Shown here piece after piece: positions 44,144-58,200 of a DNA stretch of 64,000 nucleotides. A program made the position numbers and the translations under genes. Position 1 is the first letter of the stretch. Each line of letters starts with the position of its first letter. The notes beneath the pieces were generated by a model that was not told where the DNA came from, did not search any database, and was given only the letters and a program-made list of their open reading frames with translations. The DNA lies in the NCBI GenBank assembly GCA_004352715.1, contig SCFE01000005.1:2449523-2513522 (forward strand). Direction: 5' to 3'. This DNA is from Hofstenia miamia (Eukaryota > Xenacoelomorpha > Acoela).

Positions 44144-45073
44144 AGTTAAAGTTGAGAATGATCGACTAATAAAATATGAAGATGATGCTGCGAGCATGGT
44201 AGTTGGATAGAATAATTCTGATGACGTTGTCATTATTTTGCAGCTACTACTTGACTGGTGTGTTGCGCATAATCTTTTTGACAATAACAAAAAATCACTT
44301 GAGATGTGACTATCACTTAAAAAAGGAACATCAATTGCTTTGCCCGGTTCATGCAATTGAACAGGGAGACAACATCAAACTTCCTTCGGTTTTGACAAGC
44401 ACATTTTAGCAATTTTCAAGATTTTCAAAAATTAATTTGTTAAAACGCCTATCTGGGGTCTACCGAAATCACTACACACTGAATATCCTCTATAATACAT
44501 TTTACTGAGTGTTATATATTGTAGCACAGTATTGAGTAGAATACCCAAAATTCATTTTAAACTCTTGGTGAGAGCTTTCAGCAAGGCAAAACGTAACAAT
44601 ATGATAGATACCGAGCTGGAATTACTCCATCTGCTTTCTGAGCAGACAAAAATTTGTAAATCTATATGAAGATTGGGTGTATTTGCCCTGTTGTTTAAAT
44701 TAACTTTAACTTTAATACCCTACCATGCAATGCCCATGCTTTTTCATATCATATTGATTCATAGTAGGTTTTGGTAACGTTGTACATTATACGATTTTAA
44801 AGCCATTTGGATTTTTTCTATTTCAATGAATATTCACATGAGAAATATCACTTTCTTCTTACAATAGATTCTAAATAATAAAATATCGTTAACTAAACAA
44901 ATATGCGCAAAGTCTTGCACTAGGGCAAACAAATATACAGTGGAACACTAGTGCAAGTCCATGCTGTATAATTCCAATGGAATGTGAACTAGGGTAAAGT
45001 TCAATCACACATACTGTCTTAAGAAGCGTATCAATTTATTTTTTCAGTCAATTTTTACATTGTCCAATTTTAA
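44144..45073. repeat. 930-bp duplicated segment, copy B
   Basis: Exact counterpart of 37777-38706, including the second half of a LINE reverse transcriptase remnant. Beyond 45073 the two loci diverge (copy A runs into a poly-A-like AAAAAAATGC and then the CCAAT minisatellite). Confidence 0.92.
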
Positions 45074-46403
45074 GTCTGAAGAATATGTGACGATTCTCTA
45101 TGTATTTGCTGGTGAGGCTAAGGTTCCCAGTAATTTTCTACTTCGCTTTAAGGGTATTATTAAGGGACACACATACTGTCTTAAGAGCTGCTGACTTATA
45201 AATATCACAGACCATAACTTATTAAAATTCAATTCGTTCAATGAAATGCACGTTTTATTATTATGAATTATCTAGCTTAATTTAAATCATTATATTATAA
45301 TAATATATATTTGGTATAAATTCAATTATAATGGAGAAAGAAGTTTTTCAAAAAGTATTCAAACACTGTCATCATTTACTTGTATTTCTTGATAATTTAC
45401 GTTCCAAAGTAGTTATCTATTGTTCAATGGTTTTGCTATCAGACATGTTTTCCAATATTCTGGATATTGGTTGATATAGGGAAACACTTGGAGCGCGCTT
45501 ATAAATCAATCTGCAGTTACTTCAAGCAATTTAACGAAACGGACTGAAAATATGGATTCCATCAAAAACAACAACAAAACAGTTCCATGTACTTGCTAGG
45601 CTAACCAAATCAAACTCCAAAATGCACAATTTCGTCAACAGTTCAGTGGCAAATGAAATATCACATAGCTACTCAAAAGCAGAAATTCAGCAATAGTAAA
45701 AAAATATACACATGACCGTCGACTGTTTAAAAATTATATTTACGGATTATAGAAAGCTGGAACCGCACCAACACCGATGAGATACATTAACCAAAAATTG
45801 AAATTGGAAGACTTTGACAAAAAATATTGATGTGCTTTGGATCGTCAAAGTTGGTATTAATTTAATACCAAGAGATATATTGAAATTTCAAGAGAGCATC
45901 TTTTGCATCTTATCGAAGAAGATATCTTCTACAATGAAATGGGACTACGTTGACGCACAGCGCGATTCGCAAAAAAACTTTTGCAAGACAGCGCCGGCAC
46001 AAAACCTGATTTCAATATAATTAAGAAAGTCTTTTGTTACGAACTCAAACGTGATTGATGTGTGTGCAGAAGAATAGTTTTAGAAAATATTTAATGAAGC
46101 AATTGAAGAAATTTTTAAATGCATTCCTCGTCGGCTTACCACCGCCATTAAAGGCAGGTACTTATTAATTGCATTATCTATTGCTTAGTTTTGATTTTAG
46201 GAACTGAAAAAACGACTCCACTTTCAATACACTTTTGAGATTACAGCTTTTAGCAAAGAAATAAAATGAAATCAATATTCCTATTCGTAATTTGAATATA
46301 TTTGTAGATCATTCGAACATGTTTATGATAGATTTTTGCATTTTTACATTATGAAGTGTATGCTTCAATAGATTTGAGTAAGGTTGTAAAAATTCAAACT
46401 TAC
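45074..46403. other. Region downstream of the last recognised PPP1R21 exon
   Basis: The PPP1R21 terminal exon with its stop codon should lie on the minus strand in or beyond this stretch, but it is expected to be very short and I could not place it. The plus-strand ORF 45814-46020 has no recognisable motif. Confidence 0.4.
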
Positions 46404-49249
46404 TCTACTATTTTTCAATAATTCCATCTCCTCTTTTAAAGTGTCATTTTCTATTTGAAGCGAACACGTCTGTTCAGTGAGGTTTGCCAACTGCTCGGAG
46501 TAAGAATTCGACGTTGTTGAAAGATCGTCCTAAAATGCAGCGATAACCATTACATATAATGATGGGTCTAAAATTTTCTACACACCCAAAAGATTTCCAT
46601 GTTTAAAGTTAATACACTTCGTCTTAAATTAATTAATATAGAGTTTGAGATGACCATGAGGCTATAATGACCAATTACGTTACATGAGTGTATTAAAAGA
46701 TTAAAAAACTTTGAATTTGCAACATAAATAACAGAACATTTCGGAAATAATATTCTGAGAAAAGGTAGTAGCTACAATATACTGTGTAAACGTTAAAACT
46801 TCCAATCTAGTAACGCTCTGTATTTCAGCAGCATCTATGGAGGCATAAATTTGATTTCATTAAGAATCGAAAACACCATGTCTGTTAAAAATAGTTGAGC
46901 AGATAGCGTCGAGGGAATCTGGAAAGGGTGCATTTAGTCAACTTACATCAAAATATTTCTATTTACAGTGTTGACCAGAATATACTTAAAAGTTGCAATA
47001 TGTATTTAGACAACTTGTAAAATTGCTGGTGCAATTTGACCTAAACAAACATGTATAAAAAATGCGAGAATTCATACAAATTCAATGAGTTAAACACGAG
47101 CACAGCCCGAAATTTAATAAAATTTTCAAACACAATCGCACAATTAAATGTTTTTGGTGGCAAATTGTTTCAATAATTTAACAAATTGTTCAAGAAACAA
47201 ATTTTTCGAGGATTCCAAAATGCAAATTAATAAAGCTAGAAAATCAAAATAACAAATATATTTTATACGTATTTTAATGTGGGCACGATTCTAACACTGT
47301 ACACTGTATACATCTAGATTTACTATTTAAAATAAACGTACCTGAACTTGAATTAATTGGGATTGAAGTTTATTGATCTGCCCAAGGCATTGCTTCATTT
47401 CATCATCAGCAACCGAAAGCTGCTTATAAAGACACTTACACTAAATTAAAAAAAGTTAGAATTGTGAAATATCACTTTAAATTAAGAGATTTATGCATCA
47501 CTGCTTATAAAAGCGACAATCAGAAGTTGATAAAATTTGATTGGGCAGTAAGAAAAAGAGATGAGATAGCGACTAGCGGTGGCTTTATACTTTTGAATAA
47601 TAACTATTCTTATACAGTTTGAAACCGCAATCCACGAAACAAACGTTTCACAAATGTTCACCTCATCAGCGTAAAATATTGCTAGAGAATCAGCATTCGA
47701 TTTTTCTTCTTCGCTCAACTCTTTTGACGGGGAATCTGATATTTTCTAAACAAAAAGAAAATAGAAACTCTGGTAAAAAATAGTTACCTGTAAATTTTCA
47801 AGTTCTTTAACGCGTGTTTGAAGCATTTCACTTTTGGATATGAAATACATTTTCTCTTCACGTAACTTTATTAATTGCTCCTCCATGTCACTGAGCTAAA
47901 ATGTACAAACATTGATTATAAGAAATTGACAGAATAAGTTTAGGAAAATTGCTTGAATTTATATAATAAAAGGTTAGGAGTAGAAATTAGGGAAAACTAT
48001 ATATTACAATTGGAAAGTATATTTTCAACATCTGAATTAATTACATCTACTGAATATAACAGTATTATGAGGAAATGCCAAGAAAGCGCATATTGCGAAA
48101 TTGGTATGCATATAAATACCCGTTTTTCACAATTATTTTTGGACAAAAAATACTCTTAAATATCATAAAAAAATTACGTATTGAGACAGCTCAATCACCG
48201 AGAGATCTTTTAAAATATAAATATAATACATCAAATACAAAAAAAATTTTTTCTAAAAAGTAAAGCCAACCCTAGCAAACCTTACATTCCAATATTGGTT
48301 CAAGGTACGAACAAGGAAAAAAATGGATATTCAAATGCTATATAAACATTTAACCAGGATATTTTCATCGCAAACATGATATTTCAATATTCTAGCAGAG
48401 ACTCTTATAGACGCGTTGAAATGAAAATACGAATAGAAAGAATTTTTTCACATTTAGGTGCATTCAAAAACATTTTTACAATAAAATCAATTCGCATCTA
48501 ATTACTCATATGAGAATTAAATAAACCTATTTCATTATTGCTATTTTTTAAAAAAAAATCATCAAAAAAACAAAATTTTGATAACAATATAATATCAATT
48601 GCTTCACTTCATCATAGTCAAATCAAGAGCAGCATTTTTCACTTACCTTAGTTTCGATCTTCTCAAAAGCTTTATACAAGAAAAAAGTAGATTTATTTAC
48701 AATTGATAAATATCAATAATACTGTCAAAAATGATGCCATATTTATACAAGGGATTGAAGGACAAACAGATTCTCTTAATAGTAAAAATAATGAAAAGAC
48801 TAAACGTTTGACATTTATGTTTAATATGCAGCAGCTTGTAACAGCTTAGACATATTATTATGCACGGATTTCTTAGATGAACTATAAGTGAAACAAAGAT
48901 TTACTTATTGATTATCGTTAGCATATTTGATTTGCAAATAGCATTTTTTAGTTGCCAGTGCTCAACACTTGTTTACCACAAGTCTTTATCGGTAATTACA
49001 TTCTTGTACAAGACTTATGCAAAAAACATTGGTGAAGACGAAATAATTGTAAAAATAATTACACGGGATACTATTCGTCAAAGACAAAATCAGTCTCATT
49101 TCATATTTCCTGTATCATACTCCACATTATGTTCACTTTCTAAAAAGCAATAGCATTGTTACTTCAAAATTTTAGTTATCACCTTCCAACATGGAATTTA
49201 GCAGAAATAAATTATATACCACGACGGAATCTAAATGCAGCCAGGTAAT
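46404..49249 (-). CDS. PPP1R21: PPP1R21 C-terminal coiled-coil block
   Basis: 49249-49220 gives ITWLHLDSVV, matching the R-K-P-L-L-E-S-V-P step; its donor is ambiguous (GTATAT in phase 0, or GTGATA further on in phase 1). A candidate piece near 48887-48845 (SSKKSVHNNMSKLLQ) fits the alignment but its junctions do not. 48669-48647 is a 23-nt microexon (FEKIETK). 47895-47788 is SDMEEQLIKLREEKMYF and on; 47745-47662 ends DSLAIFYADE, the SVHFYAEC block; 47440-47342 has KCLYKQLSVADDEMKQCL; 46529-46404 has LSTTSNSYSEQLANLTEQTC, then EEMELLKNSR, close to the family C-terminus. Introns are 751, 42, 221 and 812 nt over the last four junctions. Confidence 0.82.
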
Positions 49250-52200
49250 CTGTAGTAAAATAAAAACAAGAGGTGAAAGAAAAATCACTTTTGTTCAACC
49301 ATTTTGTTGTTTAATACGGTGAAATCCACACTACTTCCAAATTATGTATAGCTACTTCAATTAACGACTTATAATCGAATACATTTGTTGAGAGAATTAT
49401 GATCAAATAAAAAAATTCACACATTACGTCTTCAAAAAGTCTAGTGCTGTTTCGAACATAACATTGAACTAGATCACGCATGATAATATTGCTAGTANNN
49501 NNNNNNNNNNNNNNNNNNATCGAATACATTTGTTGAGAGAATTATGATCAAATAAAAAAATTCACACATTACGTCTTCAAAAAGTCTAGTGCTGTTTCGA
49601 ACATAACATTGAACTAGATCACGCATGATAATATTGCTAGTACTTTTGCTGATCTTATGTCCTATATTAATAATATGATGTATATGGCATGCTCGAGGGC
49701 TAAAAAAGTCATACATATGCCTATCCCAAACCAATGCATTCATATGAAATTCCTCCACAATGGAACAAGTTTTTATGATAAAGATTGATTGAAAACATAC
49801 ACACACTAAACATGAATAATCTTCATCTGTTATTCAACTTGAAGCACCCAAATGATAGATTAATACATGCTAGATTATATAGAAATGTATGCATTACTAA
49901 AATCGACTAGCGTTCATTAAAAAAGAAATACTTCCGATTAAGAAGAAAATTTTATTGAATGTGCTCTTTCGTTACTATAAAGCTATCCAATACTTAAAAA
50001 AATACTACATTTACGGACAAGAAAACTATAATAAAGTTGTGTGAAAAGTCACCGATGACAATTGTCGCTGAAATGTCGTATTGACGGGAGTAGTGACTTC
50101 ACTATCGGTACTATCACTGGTAAACAGCATCATTTTGTTCTGACACTAAATATACTTTCTAAATTGACAAATACCCACATATATGTCAATTTTATAATGA
50201 AGAAGAACTGTATGTATATTGACAAGAACACTAAGAATACAAAGTCGCACCTGAACGTAATCCAACATCAATTGGTACTGACGAGCAAATCCTGAACGAT
50301 GTTCATTGAGAAAATCGAGGAGCTAAAAATTAATGTCACCAATGGGAAGTATACGAAGGCAATACCTTATTTATGAAATGTGAGATTGAGAGGAGGCAAG
50401 ATGATATAACCTCGCAATTGCTTCGCTGCTTTTCCGATTCAACGCTTGCAGAATTATTTAAAATTTGCTCGTTGAATGATTTAAATAAATCTAAATACTT
50501 ATCTAATAAATAAATAAGACATTGAAGTCTTAATATTCTTAGTGCTGCCAAGAAATTGAAAATATTTAATGAATTTGAATTTTAAGAAAGATAAATTTAT
50601 GAGAATCTTCAATTTGTTCGAAAATGCAAATCCAGTTGATGATGAAGGGAAATTAATGGGTTGTTGAAGCTGGATTCATTTTTTTCAGAATAACATTTAC
50701 TACTTGGTAATGTTTAGTTTTCATTGTCTTAAAATTTAACCTAAATGGTCAACAATGATAGGAAAATTTAATAACTTGAAAATATCATTGTGAAATGTAT
50801 CAGTCCATTAGAAACATAGTGTAAAGTAGTTATTAATCTTCTCAATGTGACAGCTTTCTCTAAATAATTAGTTGACGTGAAAGTTGAGAAAAGATAGTTC
50901 CAGTTGCATGTTGACTACGTATCAGCATTGTCTTTCGTTTCTCTAATCTGTAAAATCTGTCGTTTCAGTCCAACACTTAAATAAAAAATTCAAAAACAAT
51001 TGTAAACAAAAAAAAATTGAAATTTTCTATCTAATAAAACAATATTTAACTTTTCACTCTAATATTCGCCTACTAATACACTCTTAAGTCTCATGTTCGA
51101 CAAACAACCAGACTGTTAGAGATCATATGATATTACAAAACTACAATTTTTCAAAGGCCTTTGATCAGAGCCGTAGCCAGCCCAGGTAATGTGAATGGGC
51201 AGAAAAAATATACAAAAAACTTATTGCAAAGTTCGAATAATCTAATTAAATATTCTCACTGGGGAGGGCTGGTTTCCAGGCCCCCCGTAGCATTGCCACT
51301 GTCTTTGATGAAATCCTGCATAAATTTTTTATTCAGAAGATAGTTTTTCAAAACCGTTAAGCAGTTATTTGCCAGTAATGTAAAGCCAGTAACTAATGGG
51401 ATCTCCAGCTCTATATTCGATCTTACTAAAAGCAAATGCTGATAGTGGTATTTTAGACAGTGGCTATCCTGTAGAGTTAGACATGGGTGCGTAACCCATT
51501 ATGATATTGCGGATTGTCTTTGTAACTGCAACTTCAATCGCTCCTAAAAATAAAGAGAGAAAAGATCCCTTTAAATGGTTCGATGATGGCCCCAAAATGC
51601 ATGTGCCAACAACACATCATTTGTTAGCTTGCATGGAGAAAAAAGTCTTTCTATACAAAAGCAACTTTTTAGTGCAGATTTTTTTCTGTGCAGCGCAATA
51701 CCACCCATCTCGAAACAGTTGAGCCTCTGTGATTGTTAAAATTCCACAAATACACTTTTCGAAACAATGAAAGTTTGTATAAACTTTTATATTGATAAAA
51801 GTTTACTGATACAGAGCATTTACAAAAGTATGAACTTACAATTAAAAACTGTATCTAGATCTTGTGCACACTGCTTCAGTTCAGTAAAGAGAACATCAAA
51901 AGCAGGCCTTGCATTGCCAACATCTAACGATAAATTACCAATGATGGATTCCAAAGACAAAATACAACAAGCTAATGTGCTGAAATTCCCTGCAAGTTTG
52001 ATGCTGTCGACATGGACATTGTCATTTGTGGTCTCATTAGCCGCCTCATGTTCACATCTAAAGTTAAGTATGGATAATAAGAAAACCAAAATGCGTAATC
52101 AAATTTCACCTGTCACTATTACAATATAAATGCGTTTCAAAAACAAATTCAAAATATTGTCTTATGATGACTAACAGAGTATACAGCTCAAAGTCATGAG

Positions 52201-55200
52201 CCTTGCACTAAATCAGTGTTATACGAAAAAACACTGTTACTTAGGTAGCCTCAATAATTGCCTACTTTTAAGTTGGTTCATACTCTTGTCAATTTAAGCA
52301 CTATATACTCTAGAAGCTGAGAATGACACATTACATCAACTCGCTGAGTTGTACTTCAAAGAGGAATCAAAACACCAATCATACGTTAAATAATAGTGAG
52401 ATTCAGAAATAAATGAAAGTCTTACTGCTTTTGCAACATAACAACGGTTGACCAAAACTCAATAAGATACTTGGTAAACAATTTGAGAAACTTCTGAAAA
52501 CTGCCTTGTTGGAAAAGCTAAAAAAGAGTTTAGAGTGAGAAATAAGATTACGTGCGTTACAGGGGTACTGAGTTCAAAACAAGTAGAGTGGACGACGTTA
52601 AAGTCTTGAAAATGAGAAGTTACTTCATCAAGGAGTTTTCTCAAAGCGACCTGCTTGCAAGTAACCTAAAACCCAATTAGGAAGAAATTAAATGGCACTA
52701 AATTAAGGCCCTATACATTGGAAAAATTCGATATGATTCGATTTCGAACTAGGATAACAATCATAATAAAAATAATGAAAAAACTATCAAAATAAAATCA
52801 CTTCCAAACCAGTTTTTGTTATGGTTTGCAAAGATCAGTCTCCCAGCACTGGCGCCAGTAAAGTTAGTCCTACTGCAATCCACTTTCTAGAAATATATTC
52901 CAACCTCATACGGAAAATTTTTACAGAAAAAGTTTTCAATGTAATCTATATTTTGCATGATTAAAATCATGAAATTCATGTATAAAATAGTCATACTTCC
53001 AATTAAGAAACGCACAAACAAGTATATATATATATATATATATATATATTGTAGATGCAACTCAATCAGATAATTTAGTAATATATTGAAGCCACATCCA
53101 TCTGAAAAAGGGAAAACTATTGATTGTATGGTTAATAATTCGCTTCTAAGACAGGGCTAATCAAAATTTTGATTACACAGAAAGATGTTTTGCATTGGAA
53201 AGTTTCCATGATTATAACTTAAAACGCACGGAATACCCCAGCCAATATTGCTTATCAGTACTTTGAATATATTTATTGTTTGCTTAATCGGTTCCAATAA
53301 CGCGTTATTTGGCGACTTAACCTAAACACTAAATTTCTAATCCATGAAAGTTTGTTATTACCATTTTCATCAATTATTTTCTAAATATTTTTTGAAAGCA
53401 TGTCCAGTAGTCAAAAGATATTTACATGATTCTTGTCCGGCCCAAGAAACTGTATGTCTTGCCCGAATCCGGTCAGGCCCATTTGATTTAATACAAACTC
53501 GGCCCCTTTTAATATTTGTCCAAAAAAATTTCTCCAATTTCTTGGTTTGCACCACAAAAATTTGGTCTGATAGAGATAGTTCTAATAAAATTTAATCACT
53601 GAAATTGAAGATTCTAAATTAAAATTTAGAAAAGTATATGATACTAATGTAAAATCTCCAAAATGTAAATTTATTTTGCAACTTTATAATTATAACTTAG
53701 ATAAAATTCAATGTATTTGCGTGCACTGTTTAAAAAATGCAGGTTCATGCAGACATTTTGCAACATTTATGCGGTTCGTATTATTCGTGCAAAATGAAAA
53801 GCAAACAAAAAAGCTATTACTGACATAGAGCCATTTACTGCACAAAACCTGACTTTTTATTAGCAATGCAAAATTACTTAATAGCACATTTGCATTGAAC
53901 CAATTTCAATTAAAACAAGAATTGCTATAAATTCTGACCAAAAACTTGAAACGGAACTTGTTTGTAAAAATATATGATTTGTAGCATCTAACGTCAGCAA
54001 TGTGAAGGAAATGGAATATACACGAATTCTTTGTTCTTTGTCAACAATAAACTTTTAATTTCAGACGGAATTGTTAAGTGGTATATTATACAGAAAATCA
54101 CCCATAAAGCATGAATTTGACGTAAAATGAGGAAATATCGATTGCATTAAACAGCACAATGAGAATTTATTAAAAGACAGCATGCAAAATGTTCCACGTA
54201 TTAAATTTTTGAAAACGCATTTTTCCAATAAATATCTAATTGAGTTGTATTATTTAAGACAATAGTAAGTTTAGACGAAACACTTTTATACAGTAAACAC
54301 CTTGGAACACTGGATCAAAAGTACGCATTAAAAGAAAATACTGGTTTCATATGAATGATTAGACAATCTGACTATTTACGTAAAATAATATCTCAAGATT
54401 TTAAAAATCCCTGTTTAACAGTAAAGAAAGAGCGCAACAATAAAATACCTTCACCTACAGCTTTTGAACAGATTTATAACTTACATGACAATTCATAATT
54501 TCCTAAAACTTTTTGAACTTATTAGTTTCTATCAGTTAGCAATTTGTTGTTGGAAAAATCAAAAGTTCTGAATTACGATGTTAAATGAAATAAAAATTAA
54601 TTACATTCGATCAGAAACATTTTATATGCAGGCAAAGTTCAATCGTTTACACTAGAAATAATACCACCGACAGCAAATTAAGAATGTAATAGATAAATAA
54701 TTTAATGTTTGGTGAAAATGAAATAAGCAACACAATTGTTCTATACAAGGTCACCCACAAAAAGACAAACCTACTTGGAATTAATATTAATAGAAAGCAA
54801 GTCCTTATACGCCTCAAGCCAATTATCTAGCCATGTTGAAGAACTTGCTTAACCAAAGGTAAGTTGGTATTGATGTAATAAGGTTTTTAGTAGAGGTTAC
54901 ATAAAACATGTTAACGCAAGCGTGACGTAAATAGTAATAAATAATATATAATTAAATGAAAAAGTTATAGTCGACCAAAGAATGAGATCCAGTTTTTGAT
55001 ATCACCGCAATCATCACTGAGAATTTTTTATTACACTAATGAAAATGATTAAATGCGAGTTTCATACATGGAAGTGGTAAGATTACTGTTTGAATACACG
55101 GTGTGATAATTTAACTTTGCTTCAGTAAGTTTTCCTTGAACAGGGTGTATTAAATGATCAAATAATCATATCCGGCCTTGTCGATGCCGTGCCAGTACTT

Positions 55201-58200
55201 TCTAAGCGACAGCATGATCATTTTTCTGCTTTTTTCGACTACTCTGCTCCAATCCCTATCAACATGACGTGACAGGAAGCCAACACATCAAAATCATGAA
55301 AAACAGAACTAGTACACACAGAACAAATACAAAAAAGTATTTAAATGGGATCTTACAGGAAACCAAATTATCTAGATGTTGGAAGTTAATAAGGTTGAAA
55401 ATCCTCTTACAAAACATAATTGAAAAAAACTTACGGATTCAGCCTCAGGTAAATGGGATAACATTGATGACCGCTCGCCCATATATAAATGCCAATTAGA
55501 AAGGGCAGTTATAAGTTGATTACCCATCACACGGGTGAAGGAAACAACATTCTGCCGTCGATTATTATCAATCTAAATTTAAATAATTCGAAAATGGCTG
55601 CATTAATGAAAAAATGTGCTACAAAAACAAAAATACGACTTATTTCTCGAAAGCACAATCAAACATTACTCGCACAATTCTGAAAACAAAGAAGACTGAC
55701 ATCACCTGATACAATTTGAAATATATTGTACACGGTCAAAGAAAATGCTGAAATTTGCTATCGTGCAACTATTTCTTAGTTCCAGTAAAGCAAACCTTAA
55801 TCGTATACTTATGAAATAAGTTATGTGACCATAATCCAAAAGTAAGAAAATAGAAAGCAAAGCTGTAATGATTATAAAATAAATACTCTTACAGAAAATA
55901 GACGAAAAAGATTCTAAAAATTTAAGTATGTAAATTAGTTATGAACTAAGAATCCATACCTTATTGTCTTCTAATTTAAGGTAGGAAACGTCAATGGGAA
56001 GAGAAGAGGATGAAGATGCGATTGACATTGCATCTAAATTGTTTTCAATAATTAGGCTAGGTTAATCTCACATTAAAACTTCTGTTACTATTCGAATAAT
56101 ATTAATGATTCAAACCACTATTGTACGCGTATACATATACGTGTAATATTTAAAATATTAATTGGCTCATCGAATTAAAAACCACAGGCAAGTTGATTGT
56201 ACTATGCTACAAAGCGCACACAGCCATTATTCAGTTTGAAATCAATATTTTTGAATTCTTTAACATGATTACGTAAGCACTTTATAGTAAGCATGTTTCC
56301 GTTAATTGTGAGAAGTTTTTGTAATATATTTATAAGAACTGTTTCTCCGCTACATGATTTTTCAAAATTATCGCATTGATATTTATATATTAAAGAAACT
56401 ATTTTTTGTTAGAAAATGGGGTTTGTTTTGAATGATGTTTGATCAGGGATGGGTAATATTGTATTGCAAATAATTTTACAATTCAGAAATTATCAACTGA
56501 TCAACACCTTCAATACCCACGAAATCTCAATGTGAAGCCAGAAAAAATTGAAATTCAGAGATAGGATTAAATATAGAAAACCAAACAAAATTATTATTCC
56601 ACAATATTTGATGAATTCAAGATTTTCTATATTTTCAACATTCTTCTGTAGTAATTAAATGTAACCAAAATCATTGCAGGGGAAAAATTTATTATTTATA
56701 TTTTAAACCATTAAAAATATATTAGTTTATTATATTTATTGCAATATTTTTCAAATACATAATTTACTCCCCCCCCCCTTGTGTTCGATGCTATAAATAA
56801 TGAAAACTTAAAAAATGAATAAACGACAAGAAAATGCCAATGTCAAAAATTATATAGGGTGGCCATAAAGTCGAGCACCAAGGTAAATATTTGAGCATTG
56901 GATCGGTCGAAGATGAACTATCGAGTGGTCCCCTGGATCGAATGATCTTATCCCAATGGTTTATTACTTTTGGGGACACCTAAACAGTTAGTGTACGCAG
57001 TGAGAATAGAGGACATTGATCATTTCGGAAGAACAGTTCGTGATGCCTGCCATAAAATCAATGGTGATCATTAACTACTAATTCGTGTTTACGACGATAA
57101 CTTTGACCATCGTATCAACTTACGTATGACTTTCTCAGGTGCACATTTTGAACATCTGTAAGTTATATGTCGTTTCTTGTGTCGTTTTATTAATAAAAAC
57201 AACTTGCTAATTTCATATATGGTTTCTGTAAACATAAAANNNNNNNNNNNNNNNNNNNNNNNNNNNNNNNNNNNNNNNNNNNNNNNNNNNNNNNNNNNNN
57301 NNNNNNNNNNNNNNNNNNNNNNNNNNNNNNNNNNNNNNNNNNNNNNNNNNNNNNNNNNNNNNNNNNNNNNNNNNNNNNNNNNNNNNNNNNNNNNNNNNNN
57401 NNNNNNNNNNNNNNNNNNNNNNNNNNNNNNNNNNNNNNNNNNNNNNNNNNNNNNNNNNNNNNNNNNNNNNNNNNNNNNNNNNNNNNNNNNNNNNNNNNNN
57501 NNNNNNNNNNNNNNNNNNNNNNNNNNNNNNNNNNNNNNNNNNNNNNNNNNNNNNNNNNNNNNNNNNNNNNNNNNNNNNNNNNNNNNNNNNNNNNNNNNNN
57601 NNNNNNNNNNNNNNNNNNNNNNNNNNNNNNNNNNNNNNNNNNNNNNNNNNNNNNNNNNNNNNNNNNNNNNNNNNNNNNNNNNNNNNNNNNNNNNNNNNNN
57701 NNNNNNNNNNNNNNNNNNNNNNNNNNNNNNNNNNNNNNNNNNNNNNNNNNNNNNNNNNNNNNNNNNNNNNNNNNNNNNNNNNNNNNNNNNNNNNNNNNNN
57801 NNNNNNNNNNNNNNNNNNNNNNNNNNNNNNNNNNNNNNNNNNNNNNNNNNNNNNNNNNNNNNNNNNNNNNNNNNNNNNNNNNNNNNNNNNNNNNNNNNNN
57901 NNNNNNNNNNNNNNNNNNNNNNNNNNNNNNNNNNNNNNNNNNNNNNNNNNNNNNNNNNNNNNNNNNNNNNNNNNNNNNNNNNNNNNNNNNNNNNNNNNNN
58001 NNNNNNNNNNNNNNNNNNNNNNNNNNNNNNNNNNNNNNNNNNNNNNNNNNNNNNNNNNNNNNNNNNNNNNNNNNNNNNNNNNNNNNNNNNNNNNNNNNNN
58101 NNNNNNNNNNNNNNNNNNNNNNNNNNNNNNNNNNNNNNNNNNNNNNNNNNNNNNNNNNNNNNNNNNNNNNNNNNNNNNNNNNNNNNNNNNNNNNNNNNNN

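Noticed and set aside
43043-44356. ORF of 437 codons and partners
   Set aside because: Spans the 1,000-N gap; the real part is antisense to a LINE remnant.
47953-48263. Overlapping plus-strand ORFs of 68 and 62 codons
   Set aside because: Lie antisense within a PPP1R21 intron and carry no motif.
51767-52129. 120-codon plus-strand ORF
   Set aside because: Antisense shadow of PPP1R21 exon 52057-51840, which has splice sites and family similarity.
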